In this document: positions 47,401-57,071 of the stretch, piece by piece
How the letters are laid out: each line of letters begins with the position of its first letter
Position numbering within the stretch: position 1 is the stretch's first letter
From: Utricularia gibba
Taxonomy: Eukaryota; Streptophyta; Magnoliopsida; Lamiales; Lentibulariaceae
NCBI GenBank assembly: GCA_002189035.1
Contig: NEEC01000009.1
Location: forward strand, 2,356,001-2,420,000
Direction of reading: 5' to 3'
Length of the DNA: 64,000 bases
The notes under the pieces: model-generated
What the model was told of the DNA's origin: nothing
Database searches by the model: none
Seen by the model: only the letters and a program-made list of their open reading frames with translations
Translations under genes and position numbers: made by a program

Positions 47401-48887
47401 ATGTGGATCAGAAAATAGAAATGGTGAAAGAGCTCGATGGGCATGTAATGCAATGTGTACGTGACCAGAACGGGAATCATGTAATTCAGAAGTGTATAGA
47501 ATGTGTTCCTGAGGAACATATAGAGTTTATTGTCTCAACGTTTTTTGACCAAGTTGTTACCCTTTCAACACATCCCTATGGTTGTCGTGTAATACAGGTT
47601 AGATACGTGCTTGTATATTGGTTTAGAATGCTATCCTTATCTCTCCTCCTGGATTTAAGCTCATCTCATAATATGTTCATAACCATGAAATTTTACAGCG
47701 AGTTTTGGAGCACTGTAAGGATGAAAAAACTCAGAGTAAGGTGATGGAAGAGATTCTTTGCTCTGTAAGCATATTGGCGCAAGACCAATATGGAAACTAT
47801 GTTGTTCAGGTTTGGGAATTATTATTGACTTTTTGAAATTTTATGGACCTCTTTCTTAATTGAAAGAATCTAGGATCTGTTCCCTTGTAATTGATTAACC
47901 AAGTTGTGTCACCAACCGGTTGCTGTTTTGGCTCCCATTTAACCCTTTGGATTTACCTCATGATTTTGTAGTCAATGTTTGATTTTTCAAGATTTGAATT
48001 TTTGTCTTGTCCTGTACATTTGTTTTAAATTTGGTGTTGTGATAATCTTGCCTTGAATCTGTTTTTTTTTGTGACTTCCAGCACGTGCTGGAGCATGGGC
48101 AGCCGGATGAGCGATCGACCATAATTCAGGAACTAGCGGGGAAAATCGTTCAGATGAGCCAGCAAAAGTTTGCATCCAATGTTGTAGAGAAATGCTTAAC
48201 TTTTGGTGACCTTAGCGAACGACAACTGCTGGTGAATGAAATTATTGGAACGACTGATGAGAACGAGTCCCTTCAGGTGCCTTTTAATTTTACCAGTACC
48301 ATCTTTACTGTCCATTTTGTTGCAGTCTTTTACATGTTGCTGGGATGCTGAAATAGTGTCCAAGGCTTCCTTTGCATTTGAAGTAACTACATTTTCTCTT
48401 TGATTCTGGATTCTTGAAGTGCTTATTTTGAAATTTGTTCTATGTTGAAGCTTGGATATTCATCCATTGTCTATATTCATGCCAACAGGCTATGATGAAG
48501 GACCAGTTTGCAAACTATGTTGTACAGAAAGCACTTGAGATTTGTAGTGACCAGCAAAGAGAGCTGATTTTGACAAGAATTAAGGTTCATTTGAATGCGC
48601 TGAAAAAATACACTTATGGAAAGCACATAGTTGCCCGTGTAGAGAAACTCGTTGCTGCTGGAGGTCAGCAGTCTATACTCTTTTAGTCTTTTGTTTGCGC
48701 CAACTCTCTTTCTGATTGATGTTTTGGAGTTAATTGATTGATCTTTTTCAGTAGCTGGTAGGATTTCTTGATTTACTGAAAAATCCAGATTTTCTGAATG
48801 GCAAGTGGTCTGAAATCTAACACATGGTCCTTTTTATGTTTTTCAGAGAGGAGGATTGCTGCTGGTCAATCCTTGAACCAGATTTAG
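44422..48887 (+). CDS. Pumilio (PUF) RNA-binding protein, APUM1-6 type
   Basis: This is a post-transcriptional regulator that binds UGUA-containing 3' UTRs in the cytoplasm. The nine exons are 44422-45042, 45291-46764, 46847-46988, 47099-47206, 47385-47597, 47699-47809, 48082-48276, 48489-48663 and 48847-48887 (about 1026 aa). The N-terminal NABP-type region includes [33 protein letters not shown] and LARMNLS-like blocks. The PUM-HD has eight repeats, for example [87 protein letters not shown] and [11 protein letters not shown]. Exon 2 is one base short at the G4 run 46248-46251. Adding a G gives [19 protein letters not shown], matching the family; as written the frame breaks there. The rest is intact. 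Confidence 0.93.
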
Positions 48888-49402
48888 AGAGGAGGGAAGA
48901 AAAAGAGATTGTACAGCTAACTGAGGCAAGTTTGAACTACCCTCTCTTGTCTTCCTTTCCTCATGTATTATCATAGGAAATAAACATGTACTGAAAAACC
49001 TGAATAGCTCTAGGAGTGTGTGCTCCTTTAGGAGTCCTGAGAGGGCATTTCATGCTCCTTCGCCTGTATTCTAATCCTTTCTATCAAACTTGAGTTCCCA
49101 AAGGAATGACATGAGTGTGCTGTACTAATTTGAGTGTTGGCATTGCTTAATTCTATAAGCATGATGGTGATCAATGAAAAAAACACAAGTGCCATATTTT
49201 CATGTAAGTAATAGTTTCATAGAGAGGAAAAATGGTGCTTGCTCATATCAGTTTGCTCTTCTAGTACTCAACTCCTCCAACAAACACGCTCACCTACTCG
49301 AAAGTTCTTTCCATTGTCTTTGGTAATCTTCAACTGTTTCTTCGTCACATCTGTTTGGAACAAAATGAAATTGCAGAGCCGCATGAGAGAAGAGTGAACC
49401 CA
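48888..49402. other. Convergent 3' regions
   Basis: This separates the ends of Pumilio (+) and the plastid membrane protein gene (-). No gene is seen. Confidence 0.5.
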
Positions 49403-50043
49403 TTAGGAGTCTTGCTCCTGTTGTTGCTGTTGTCCAAAGCCTCTAGGTCCATTTCTTGCACTCCCCACAGAAACTTTTCCCTTCTTCCCGCCCCTGGTTT
49501 TCTTCTTGTTTGCAGCAGCCTCTTCTTTCTGAAACTTCTCATTTTCCCTTTTATCCAGGAAGTCTGTAATTGCAATGTAGATAACCTAACGAAGGAGTGC
49601 AACATAACCAAATTTCAGTAGAAGGAAATGGCAGACAAACTGTGATCATAAAGAATGCTGGGCAACATCCTTACCCCTACAGTGAGAATAGATAAAGCTA
49701 AGAAGGCGATGAAAAAAAGACCCGATTCGATTGTCGAGACGAGGTCGTTATCACTTGTCGTCGGAATTGACTGGATTGGGCTTGCTGCCGATTCGATTGT
49801 CGAGACGAGACCGTCATTTGTTGCCGCCTCAACTGATTCGATCGGGCTTGCCGTTGCCGAGACCAAGACAATGCGATTTCTTGCATTGGCTTTGCAACCG
49901 AGTGATGATTCTGCGAAGGGAAGAGGAGTAGCTAAACGGGGACTCATTCTGCGACATCGAGTCTTGGGAAGAGAAGGAAGAAGAAGAAGCAGAGACTCGT
50001 AGTGAAGAACGGGAGAGTTAGCTAACGGCGCCGCCATCGCCAT
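49403..50043 (-). CDS. Plastid-targeted single-pass membrane protein, unknown function
   Basis: Two minus-strand exons, 49675-50043 and 49403-49585, join in phase 0 to give 183 aa. The N-terminal 50-60 residues are rich in Ser, Arg and Ala and look like a chloroplast transit peptide. A duplicated acidic/Ser segment follows (SPIESVEAATNDGLVSTIES and SPIQSIPTTSDNDLVSTIES). One transmembrane helix crosses the splice junction: GLFFIAFLALSILTVG joined to VIYIAITDF. The tail is a charged, Lys-rich stretch (LDKRENEKFQKEEAAANKKK) and ends with GKKGKVSVGSARNGPRGFG and a Gln run. Similar plastid proteins exist in other plants, but I know no assigned role. The tail probably faces the stroma. Confidence 0.75.
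49724..49855 (-). repeat. Intragenic 66-bp tandem duplication
   Basis: Two consecutive 66-base units (49724-49789 and 49790-49855) share an identical 20-base start and diverge further in. They keep the frame and encode the two copies of the SPI(E/Q)S...DLVSTIES segment of the plastid membrane protein. Confidence 0.8.
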
Positions 50044-50589
50044 GGCTTATCACCTGGAGAAGCTTACAAGAGACTTCTCTCCAACTGGAGGAGACACGTC
50101 TTCTACTCGGTGGCTTGGGATCGCGCGATTTCGGATAAGATGTAATATTTACGTTTTACCCCCCAACATTGTCTTAATTTCAATTCAGTCCCCAAAATGC
50201 CCTAAAATGATTATTCTCATATCGTCCGGTAACTCTAAGCTAGTTTCACCGATCGATCGGAAAAAGGATTAATGATAATGATCAGTCAAATTTGACGATC
50301 TGGCCGAAAGTATAAAAACCCACCATCCAAAACTTAGATTAAAATCATAATATTTAATCAAGGGCAAGTGCACTTTTGAAAGAAACAAAGGAATGTAGAG
50401 TTGAAGAATGATTGTTGTATGTACAGAGGAGCATCGCCAGCCAGCCATCTTCAATTATTCATTCATTGCCCTTTGGAAAACAACAACCGTGTACCATTCA
50501 TTACCTTTGTAGCACGGGACCGGCCCCAGCATTTATTGTGTTTCTTACCCAATCTCCAAGGCAACATCTCTCGGCTACCGCCAGCTTTA
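50044..50589. other. Intergenic between two minus-strand genes
   Basis: This should contain the promoter of the plastid membrane protein gene and the 3' UTR of the next gene. No coding exon is seen. Confidence 0.5.
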
Positions 50590-51923
50590 TCAGTAAGTCC
50601 ACTCCTGTGGTAACTGCACCGACTCCTCAGCCTCTGGTTGCTGTTCATCTGCAACACCAGGAAGTCTCAGATCAATTGCATTGTTTCATGGAGCGCAGAG
50701 CTTGAATGTAGAACAACTCAGAGATGAGGGTAGGACCAAGGAAAGTTGACTACACAACATGTGTTGGAATGGTGGGTAGGCTGTTAATGCTATCCATCAC
50801 ATAGGATATAGGAGGAAAGAAGGAAACCAGGAAACAAGCATTCCCAAATCTAGAAGTAGGGAAGCAGTTGCACCTTTTGCAAGGAGTACCATGGCCATGG
50901 GGGATCCCACTCCAGGAGATGATGAGTCTGAGTGCAGTCTTCTGTTGTGGTGAAGCTCCAGAAGCTCTAGAACTCTTGTGGGGATCAGAACGGTGGAGTA
51001 GGCTGCGAAGCAGTGAGTGATATCAGTGTGATCTTGTGGCAAATATCTTGAGTTCTAAGATTCTGAATATAGAAAACAACTGGGGCGTGACACAGTTAGG
51101 CGAGTGACAGATGCTTGGGACCAACGTTAATGCAGTAACTTGGGAACAGGCTTCAAATGCATTTTGAAAAAGATACCATCTTTATAGAAAAAGATGCCAA
51201 AATAAGGTGTTGGTTGGGTTTAGTGGACCTGATTTCTTCCGGAACCCGACGGGGACGGTGTTTACTTGAGGAAGAAAAACTCCGGTACCGGAAACCCCGG
51301 TTTTGGGTGACTGGAGAAATACAGCTCGCATACCGCGCCCCGGGTGGCTCCTCCTCTCTGTAGCATTACTTCCATTGCGGTTTTTGGGGAAGCTTTGAAC
51401 GGTTGAATTTGGGGAAGGATTTTTCACTTCGTAAACCTAGAATTCGAGATCCAATTCAATTCCAATGGTGAATCTCTTCCTTCTGATTCAGATTTTAGTT
51501 ACCTGGTCACCAACTGAAGAATCCAGAGAGCACCCCTGTAAGTTAAGTTAACCAGAAAAAAAGACAAGGTTGAGTTACAGAGTTGTTAACATCAAGCGGC
51601 CGACGTAATCTAATTCTTTGTTGGGTTCACCTGCGACAGTTGAGTCGGCGCGGAATCATCTCGAAGCATGCACTCAGCCATCTGCCTCGTCAATTCCGCG
51701 GTGAAATCCCCTCATCGACCTCCGAGGAGCAAAGCTCCGACGCAGCCGAGGAAGAAGACGAATCCCAGGCGGAGAAGAGCTGGCTGCTGCCACTGCTCCA
51801 GCTAGAGCTTCGCGACTGTGATTCTCGTACCACTGCCGCGGCCGCCTTTACGTTATCGTTAGCGGAACAGGAACTAGCTTTGAAGAGATCAGCATAGAGC
51901 AAACGGTGCTTCGGCTCCGCCAT
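50590..51923 (-). CDS. Uncharacterised plant protein with ELTRQMA and GTGVFLP motifs
   Basis: Five minus-strand exons, 51631-51923, 51503-51535, 51229-51436, 50874-51002 and 50590-50648, give about 240 aa. The protein has conserved blocks I recognise from a family of unannotated plant proteins: FTAELTRQMAECML in exon 1, GMRAVFLQSPKTGVSGTGVFLP in exon 3, YSTVLIPTRVLELL in exon 4, and the C-terminus LPQEWTY. No enzyme motif, membrane segment or signal is present, and the blocks suggest a nuclear or cytosolic adaptor, which is only a guess. Exon 1 is one base short at the C4 run 51708-51711 (minus-strand G4). Adding a G joins DEG to DFTAEL. As written the frame breaks before ELTRQMA, hiding the gene from simple searches. 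Exon 2 is only 33 bases. Confidence 0.75.
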
Positions 51924-52612
51924 GGAATCCGGGGACGGAGAAGAAAGGAATCTGGAAGGATTCCAAATTCAGGGGTGGGTTCACTTCAAGATTCGTCGAA
52001 TTGTGGCCTCCGTGCTTTAATTTTAATAAGAGCCGCCCGGCGCGGGCCCCGCCTACTGCTTCGTGGCAAATGGCAATGCTCACTCAGAGTCGCTCCTTGG
52101 ACTTTTCTTTTTAAAAAACAAATTAAAATGCTTTTCCTTTATTTTTATTATTATTAACCAATTATCAAATAAAACATCTATATTTTTAATACAGAAATAA
52201 AAAAAGAATACAGCATGTGGGGGACATAGATTTTTTTTTTTAATAAAAAGGAAATGGCAAATTTCCTCAACTTTGGTTCGGCGGCGGCGGGAAAGCGCTT
52301 CTATGCCATGAAGACGGAATAGTTGACGAAACGGCGTCGTTTGCGGACTTTGTTTATTTTATTTCATTTTTGTTTTATGCTAACAGCAGCGAACATTTCC
52401 TATTCACACTGTGAACCATGAGGCGGTTCGCCGGTGGCCGGTAACCGTGGACGGTTAGGAACACGTTGAAATCCCGTTGCTTCCGATGCAGAAGGATTCT
52501 TTACATTTATGGCTTGGAAGAGTAAATGAGAGTCGCTGATGCTTGGTTCTATCACGGCCGAATCTTGTGAAATAATCAATGCTTTTTTGATACCCATTGA
52601 ACCAATTCGTCA
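51924..52612. other. Divergent promoter region
   Basis: This lies between the minus-strand uncharacterised gene and the plus-strand PPR gene. AT-rich sequence lies at about 52100-52250. No gene is seen. Confidence 0.45.
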
Positions 52613-53632
52613 ATGACGGTGATGTTTGTGGCAAGTTACGGATATCGAATTTCTGTTAGGGCATTTGGGATTGGGAAATTAGGATTCCCAAGTTGGTTTT
52701 CGGCTCAGGCCTGTCCAGGGGAAAGCACTGATGCAATTGTGAATAGAATTCTCGCGGCCGGTGAAGAACGCCCTTTTTGTAGGGAGGAAATTTGTTTAGA
52801 TTATATTCGAAAGCTGTGCGCTTCAGGGGATCTTCAATCTGCTGTTAAGGTCCCGCATGCTTTGATTGAGAAGCGGATTTTTCCTGGGTATCGTGCGTAT
52901 GATTATCTTCTGGAAGCCGCTGATAGGGAGAACGATTTTCATCTTCTCTTCCAGGTGTTCAGGGATCTTCATTTTTCATGCAGATCTGTTGGGCTGAATT
53001 CGTATCTCATTGTTGCTAAAGCTTTTGGTAAGCATGATGATTCTAGTATGCTGTTGAGATTTGTCGTTGATGTTTGTCATATGAAACTGATTAGAAGTGT
53101 TGGTGTGATTCTCAATAGGATTATCTATGCCTTAGCTAAATGTGGGTATCCTGACAGAGCTTTGTTGGTGTTTAATTACATGAAAAGTTCAAGAAACAAA
53201 CCAGACTTGGTTTCTTATAACACGGTTCTAGCATTTCTCGGCCGTCTTGGTCGAGTTGATGAAATGCTGTGTGAGTTCGATTGCTTGAAAAAGTCTGGTT
53301 ATCTTCCAGATATTGTGACCTATAATACCATACTGCATAGCTTGAGAAAGATGGGCAGACTAGATTTATGTTTGGTTTATTTCAAGGAGATGACTGAGAG
53401 AGGCATTCAGCTGGATGTAATAACTTTCAAAGCTCTCATTGAAAGTTATGGGAGATCAGGTAACATGGAAGAGGCTTTGAGAGTATTTGATGACATGAGT
53501 GGGAGGGGTATCCATCCTTCAATTCATATCTACAGAGCTCTTGTTTACAGTTTGAAGAAGATGGGAAAGCTAGATTTGGCTTTTCAATTTTTGGCCGAGA
53601 TGAAGAAACTTAAGGTTTGTGTCCATCTGTGA
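52613..53632 (+). CDS. Pentatricopeptide repeat protein (P class, At1g11900-like)
   Basis: This is an RNA-binding helical-repeat protein, usually acting in mitochondria or plastids. The open frame gives 339 aa. The N-terminal 30 residues (VASYGYRISVRAFGIGKLG) have the basic, amphipathic look of a mitochondrial targeting sequence. Clear PPR motifs follow, for example PDLVSYNTVLAFLGRLGRVD, PDIVTYNTILHSLRKMGRLD, LDVITFKALIESYGRSGNME and PSIHIYRALVYSLKKMGKLD. The end is uncertain. AAG/GTTTGT at about 53617 could be a donor joined to an AG at 53726, giving a tail GVLENCVNLIGFPVQR. A second Met lies three codons after the first. The frame is intact. Confidence 0.85.
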   Translation: MTVMFVASYGYRISVRAFGIGKLGFPSWFSAQACPGESTDAIVNRILAAGEERPFCREEICLDYIRKLCASGDLQSAVKVPHALIEKRIFPGYRAYDYLLEAADRENDFHLLFQVFRDLHFSCRSVGLNSYLIVAKAFGKHDDSSMLLRFVVDVCHMKLIRSVGVILNRIIYALAKCGYPDRALLVFNYMKSSRNKPDLVSYNTVLAFLGRLGRVDEMLCEFDCLKKSGYLPDIVTYNTILHSLRKMGRLDLCLVYFKEMTERGIQLDVITFKALIESYGRSGNMEEALRVFDDMSGRGIHPSIHIYRALVYSLKKMGKLDLAFQFLAEMKKLKVCVHL

Positions 53633-54000
53633 GCATTATCAGTTTTTAAAAGAAAGCAGGGATGACTCTGTTGCTTGTCAGTAAAAGGCCGGGGCTTTAG
53701 AACAAAAGAAGATTTTGTGTTTCAGGGTGTTCTAGAGAATTGTGTCAACCTCATTGGATTCCCAGTACAAAGATGAACGTGGTAATCTTGTCGGCAAAAA
53801 AAAATAAAAAATAAAAAAAGATTCTGAAGCTTCACATAAAGATGTCCGAACCCAAAATGTCATTGTAATCGCATTGTAATGGCACAGGGAAAACTACAGA
53901 AATGAATGACTGCATGTGCAAGGCCGGTGCTTGACTCATGCATCTTTGTAGCTCAGATATGTATCTGCATCTGGTTGAGAATCGATCATTATTCTCAGCT
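53633..54000. other. Convergent 3' regions of the PPR and NDB1 genes
   Basis: No clear gene is seen; a possible last exon of the PPR gene (53727-53776) lies here. Confidence 0.45.
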
Positions 54001-56602
54001 TCATATACGACTTGAATCTCTGCCGAAAACATATCGCTTTGCCCAGTCTCCAACAACCAGGTACCTCGTGCGCCAGCTAACTTGCTTGCTGCATGTAAAC
54101 CAAGATCATATCCACTTTCAAGTACTATTTCTTGTAAGATATTGACTCACCTTGCGTATACAGAGTACCAAAGCCACTGTGAACTCCGGCCGATGGAAAC
54201 CCAGTCTCCAGGCAACTCTGCTGCTGCTTGTTCTCCTCCGAGGGGGGCAAATTGGCCAAGATGCTTGTACCTGCAGGGCCAACGTTGATACTCTACTCGA
54301 GCATGAATCAAGTTGGTTCACAAGTTGAGGTTGTTTGCTTGCCAACCTGAACGGGCGAAACTCGTGACGGCCTCCGCTTTTGAATTTGCGAGGCCCTTCA
54401 GGATTTGATACGCATTTCTCCCGAATATTGAAGCAGTGAGCAAGATATTCTCCTTGTTGAGCAGCAACCTTGGATCAAGAGATGTTAGGATTGATTTGCC
54501 AAAGCAGTGAAACGCATTGCAAGTACCTGTGCAGTAGCGGGAAGGCTCTTCATCTGTTTATCTGCGTTGGAAAGAGCCAACTTGAAACCTTCAATATCCA
54601 CTTCTTCCTTTTCTTGTCCCTCCACCTCTCTTAGAAGGTCAACAGGATCAAATAAATGCTTGTTCTTCAGGTATAGTTCCACTTGAGGGTACCGGATGAT
54701 GATGTCTTCAATCACCTCCTTGAATTCATCAATTGTTAAGGTGCCGGAATTGTCAGTGTCTGCAGCCTTGAAAATCTCAGAGATATCGTCCTGGAAGAAG
54801 GAAATATTACAAGGATGATGTAGGTGGCAATATCTGCAGGTATTGTTAGTTGAAAACAAGTATTTGCATTACGATGATTCTCTTTTGGTTTATTGTTGCA
54901 CAATCACCAAGAGCATACACATCATCACATCCTTTTACTCGCAGCCACTCATCAGTTGCCAGAACACGCCGCGAACCCTGCACCCAAGCCAATAGCAGGA
55001 CCCGTTCAGAAGCAAAATGGAGGTGGGAAAGGGGTGAAGACAACAACCCAAACCACCGTACCTGGTCAATATGTTGCATGAAGTCCTTGACAAATGGCCT
55101 TGTACAAATTCCAGTTGACCAGATCACCATTCCATGAGGTATTGATACATTCTCGTCAGTGGATTTCATCTTCATGTGAATCATTCGCTCAGAGACACTC
55201 AAAACACGCTTCCCCGTAAGGACTTCGATCCCATCTCTTTGGAATTTCTGTTCTGCAAACTTGCTAATCCTCTCATCAAACCTACAGAAACACAAGGTGG
55301 TGAGATGCAGCGCAATGCTCGAACCTCTGCGTAGATGGAACTGAAGAAGAACACTTTTACAGCTTACGAGTTCAAGATATGATCCCCGGACTGTATCAAT
55401 GATATTTTCACAAGATCTTGGAGACTCGGGTAAAGATTCACCAAGTCTTCATGAATGAAGTCATGCAGTTCAGCTGCAAATTCCACACCAGTAGGCCCCC
55501 CTCCTACTATAACAAAGTGGAGGTTAGTCCTGCGCTCTTCTTCTGTCAGCTCAGGAAGAATAGCTTTCTCAAAACAGTCTATTACAGTCCTGCGGATCCT
55601 CTGAGCATCCTCCACTTCCTGCAATAATTTTTGTTATAGAAAGGTTAACTCAGTTTTGTACTTTCGGTTTTTGGCAGCAGGGGGTGTCACCTTGAGAAAA
55701 TGGCAATGCTCTAGGACGCCCGGAGTGCCAAACGTATTGACTTGTGCTCCAACAGCCACAACCAGATAATCATATTCCAGTGAGAAATCATCCTTCCCTG
55801 CCAAGCTTTCATCCACCGTGGATCGGCAAAAAACCCTTTTGCTATTTGGATCAATCTTGAGGCACTCTGCTTCCCAGTACTTGATTTCACCTTTTTTCTA
55901 GCCAAGGAAACGGCTTGTTAATCGACACACAGAGGGGGCTCATGTTATAATGTGTTGCATTTGGGTCAGTACCCTTTTGATGAGGTTTCTAATGGGTTCC
56001 ACGATGCTTCGTGCTTCAACTGTTCCACAGGTGACGCTGGGTAACAAAGGGGTGAAAGCGAAGTAATTCCTCGGCGAGACAACCTGAACATCATAAGATG
56101 AGATATCCAGATTTCTCAAGAAACTAGTGGCTGCCCAGCCTGTTCCAAGAACTATGACCCTCTTCTTCTTCTCTTTCTCCGTTTCATTCTTCTCGCCAAC
56201 GCCCGACGCCGGCTCGGCGGCAGCATATGCTGTCAAGCTTCCTCCGCTGGAAAGTTGAAAACCAGAAGTCAACAAAATAGCTCTTACGAAGCCACTGTTT
56301 ATTCAGTTGGAAGATTTTGAGCCTATTCTAGCGTGATTTCACGTGGAAAGGTGTTATTCAGTTTTAGGTGGAATTGGATTCCTTGATCCGATCAACTGAT
56401 AAAGAAAGAAAATGTTGAAGCTTTTTCCCGTCGTACCTCGGAACACGATAAAAACCAATGATTGGGGATCGCAATGACCACCAAAGTATCTGGATATGCA
56501 AAGGGAACTGAAATCGAACCTGAGAGAAGCTAGAACCAAAATCCTGAGTGTTGCAGGAGATGGAGGAACAAGAATCCGACGAAATGATGAATAAAACCCC
56601 AT
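54001..56602 (-). CDS. NDB1: External NAD(P)H-ubiquinone oxidoreductase with EF hand, NDB1 type
   Basis: This is a type II dehydrogenase on the outer face of the mitochondrial inner membrane that passes electrons from cytosolic NAD(P)H to ubiquinone without pumping protons. The ten minus-strand exons are 56520-56602, 55973-56246, 55691-55897, 55368-55618, 55062-55281, 54873-54977, 54527-54790, 54347-54468, 54151-54270 and 54001-54088 (577 aa), all in frame. It has an FAD-binding GTGWAATSFL near residue 62, a second dinucleotide fold VIVGGGPTGVEFAAEL (from about 224), and an EF-hand loop DTDNSGTLTIDE at 391-402 that confers Ca2+ control. The C-terminus FGRDSSRI is universal in NDBs. Gln at about 264 (LIQSGDHIL), where NDB2 has Glu, indicates NADPH preference, as in Arabidopsis NDB1. 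No lesions are seen. Confidence 0.95.
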
Positions 56603-57071
56603 GGATCAACTCCAACTCCACTTCCAACCCCAACTCCTCAACGAAAAACAGGCAGCAATTTCGTTTCAAGTACTGTCGGTGGTCCGTTTTGGTCCACCCC
56701 CCAGAAAATCAACGCCCTTTCCAGAAAGCTAAGTGAAGAAGACGAACAGTAAATGTCATCCGATGGCTCCAATTTTCCAGCACCTAATATGACGTTGAGT
56801 GGAGCACGACGGAAAATCAAATTATTGTAACTTCCCATTCATTAGTTTCTTTGACTTCAATGCTTTCATTGTATCCCTCGCTGTTCTTCATTCTGGTATT
56901 AAAAGTTTTTGAATAAATTTGACAGGATGTCTGGTCAGTATTTAGTTAAGTTGATCCTTCGAGCAGAGCTCCAGGAACTTTGAATCCAATCAAATCCAAG
57001 TAAAATTAGTACACTGAATATGGATCTGGTTCATTAGAGAAATAACAGGATCAGGATCAGGCACAGCAGGA
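56603..57071. other. Intergenic between two minus-strand genes
   Basis: This contains the NDB1 promoter and the DDI1 3' UTR. No coding exon is seen. Confidence 0.5.
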
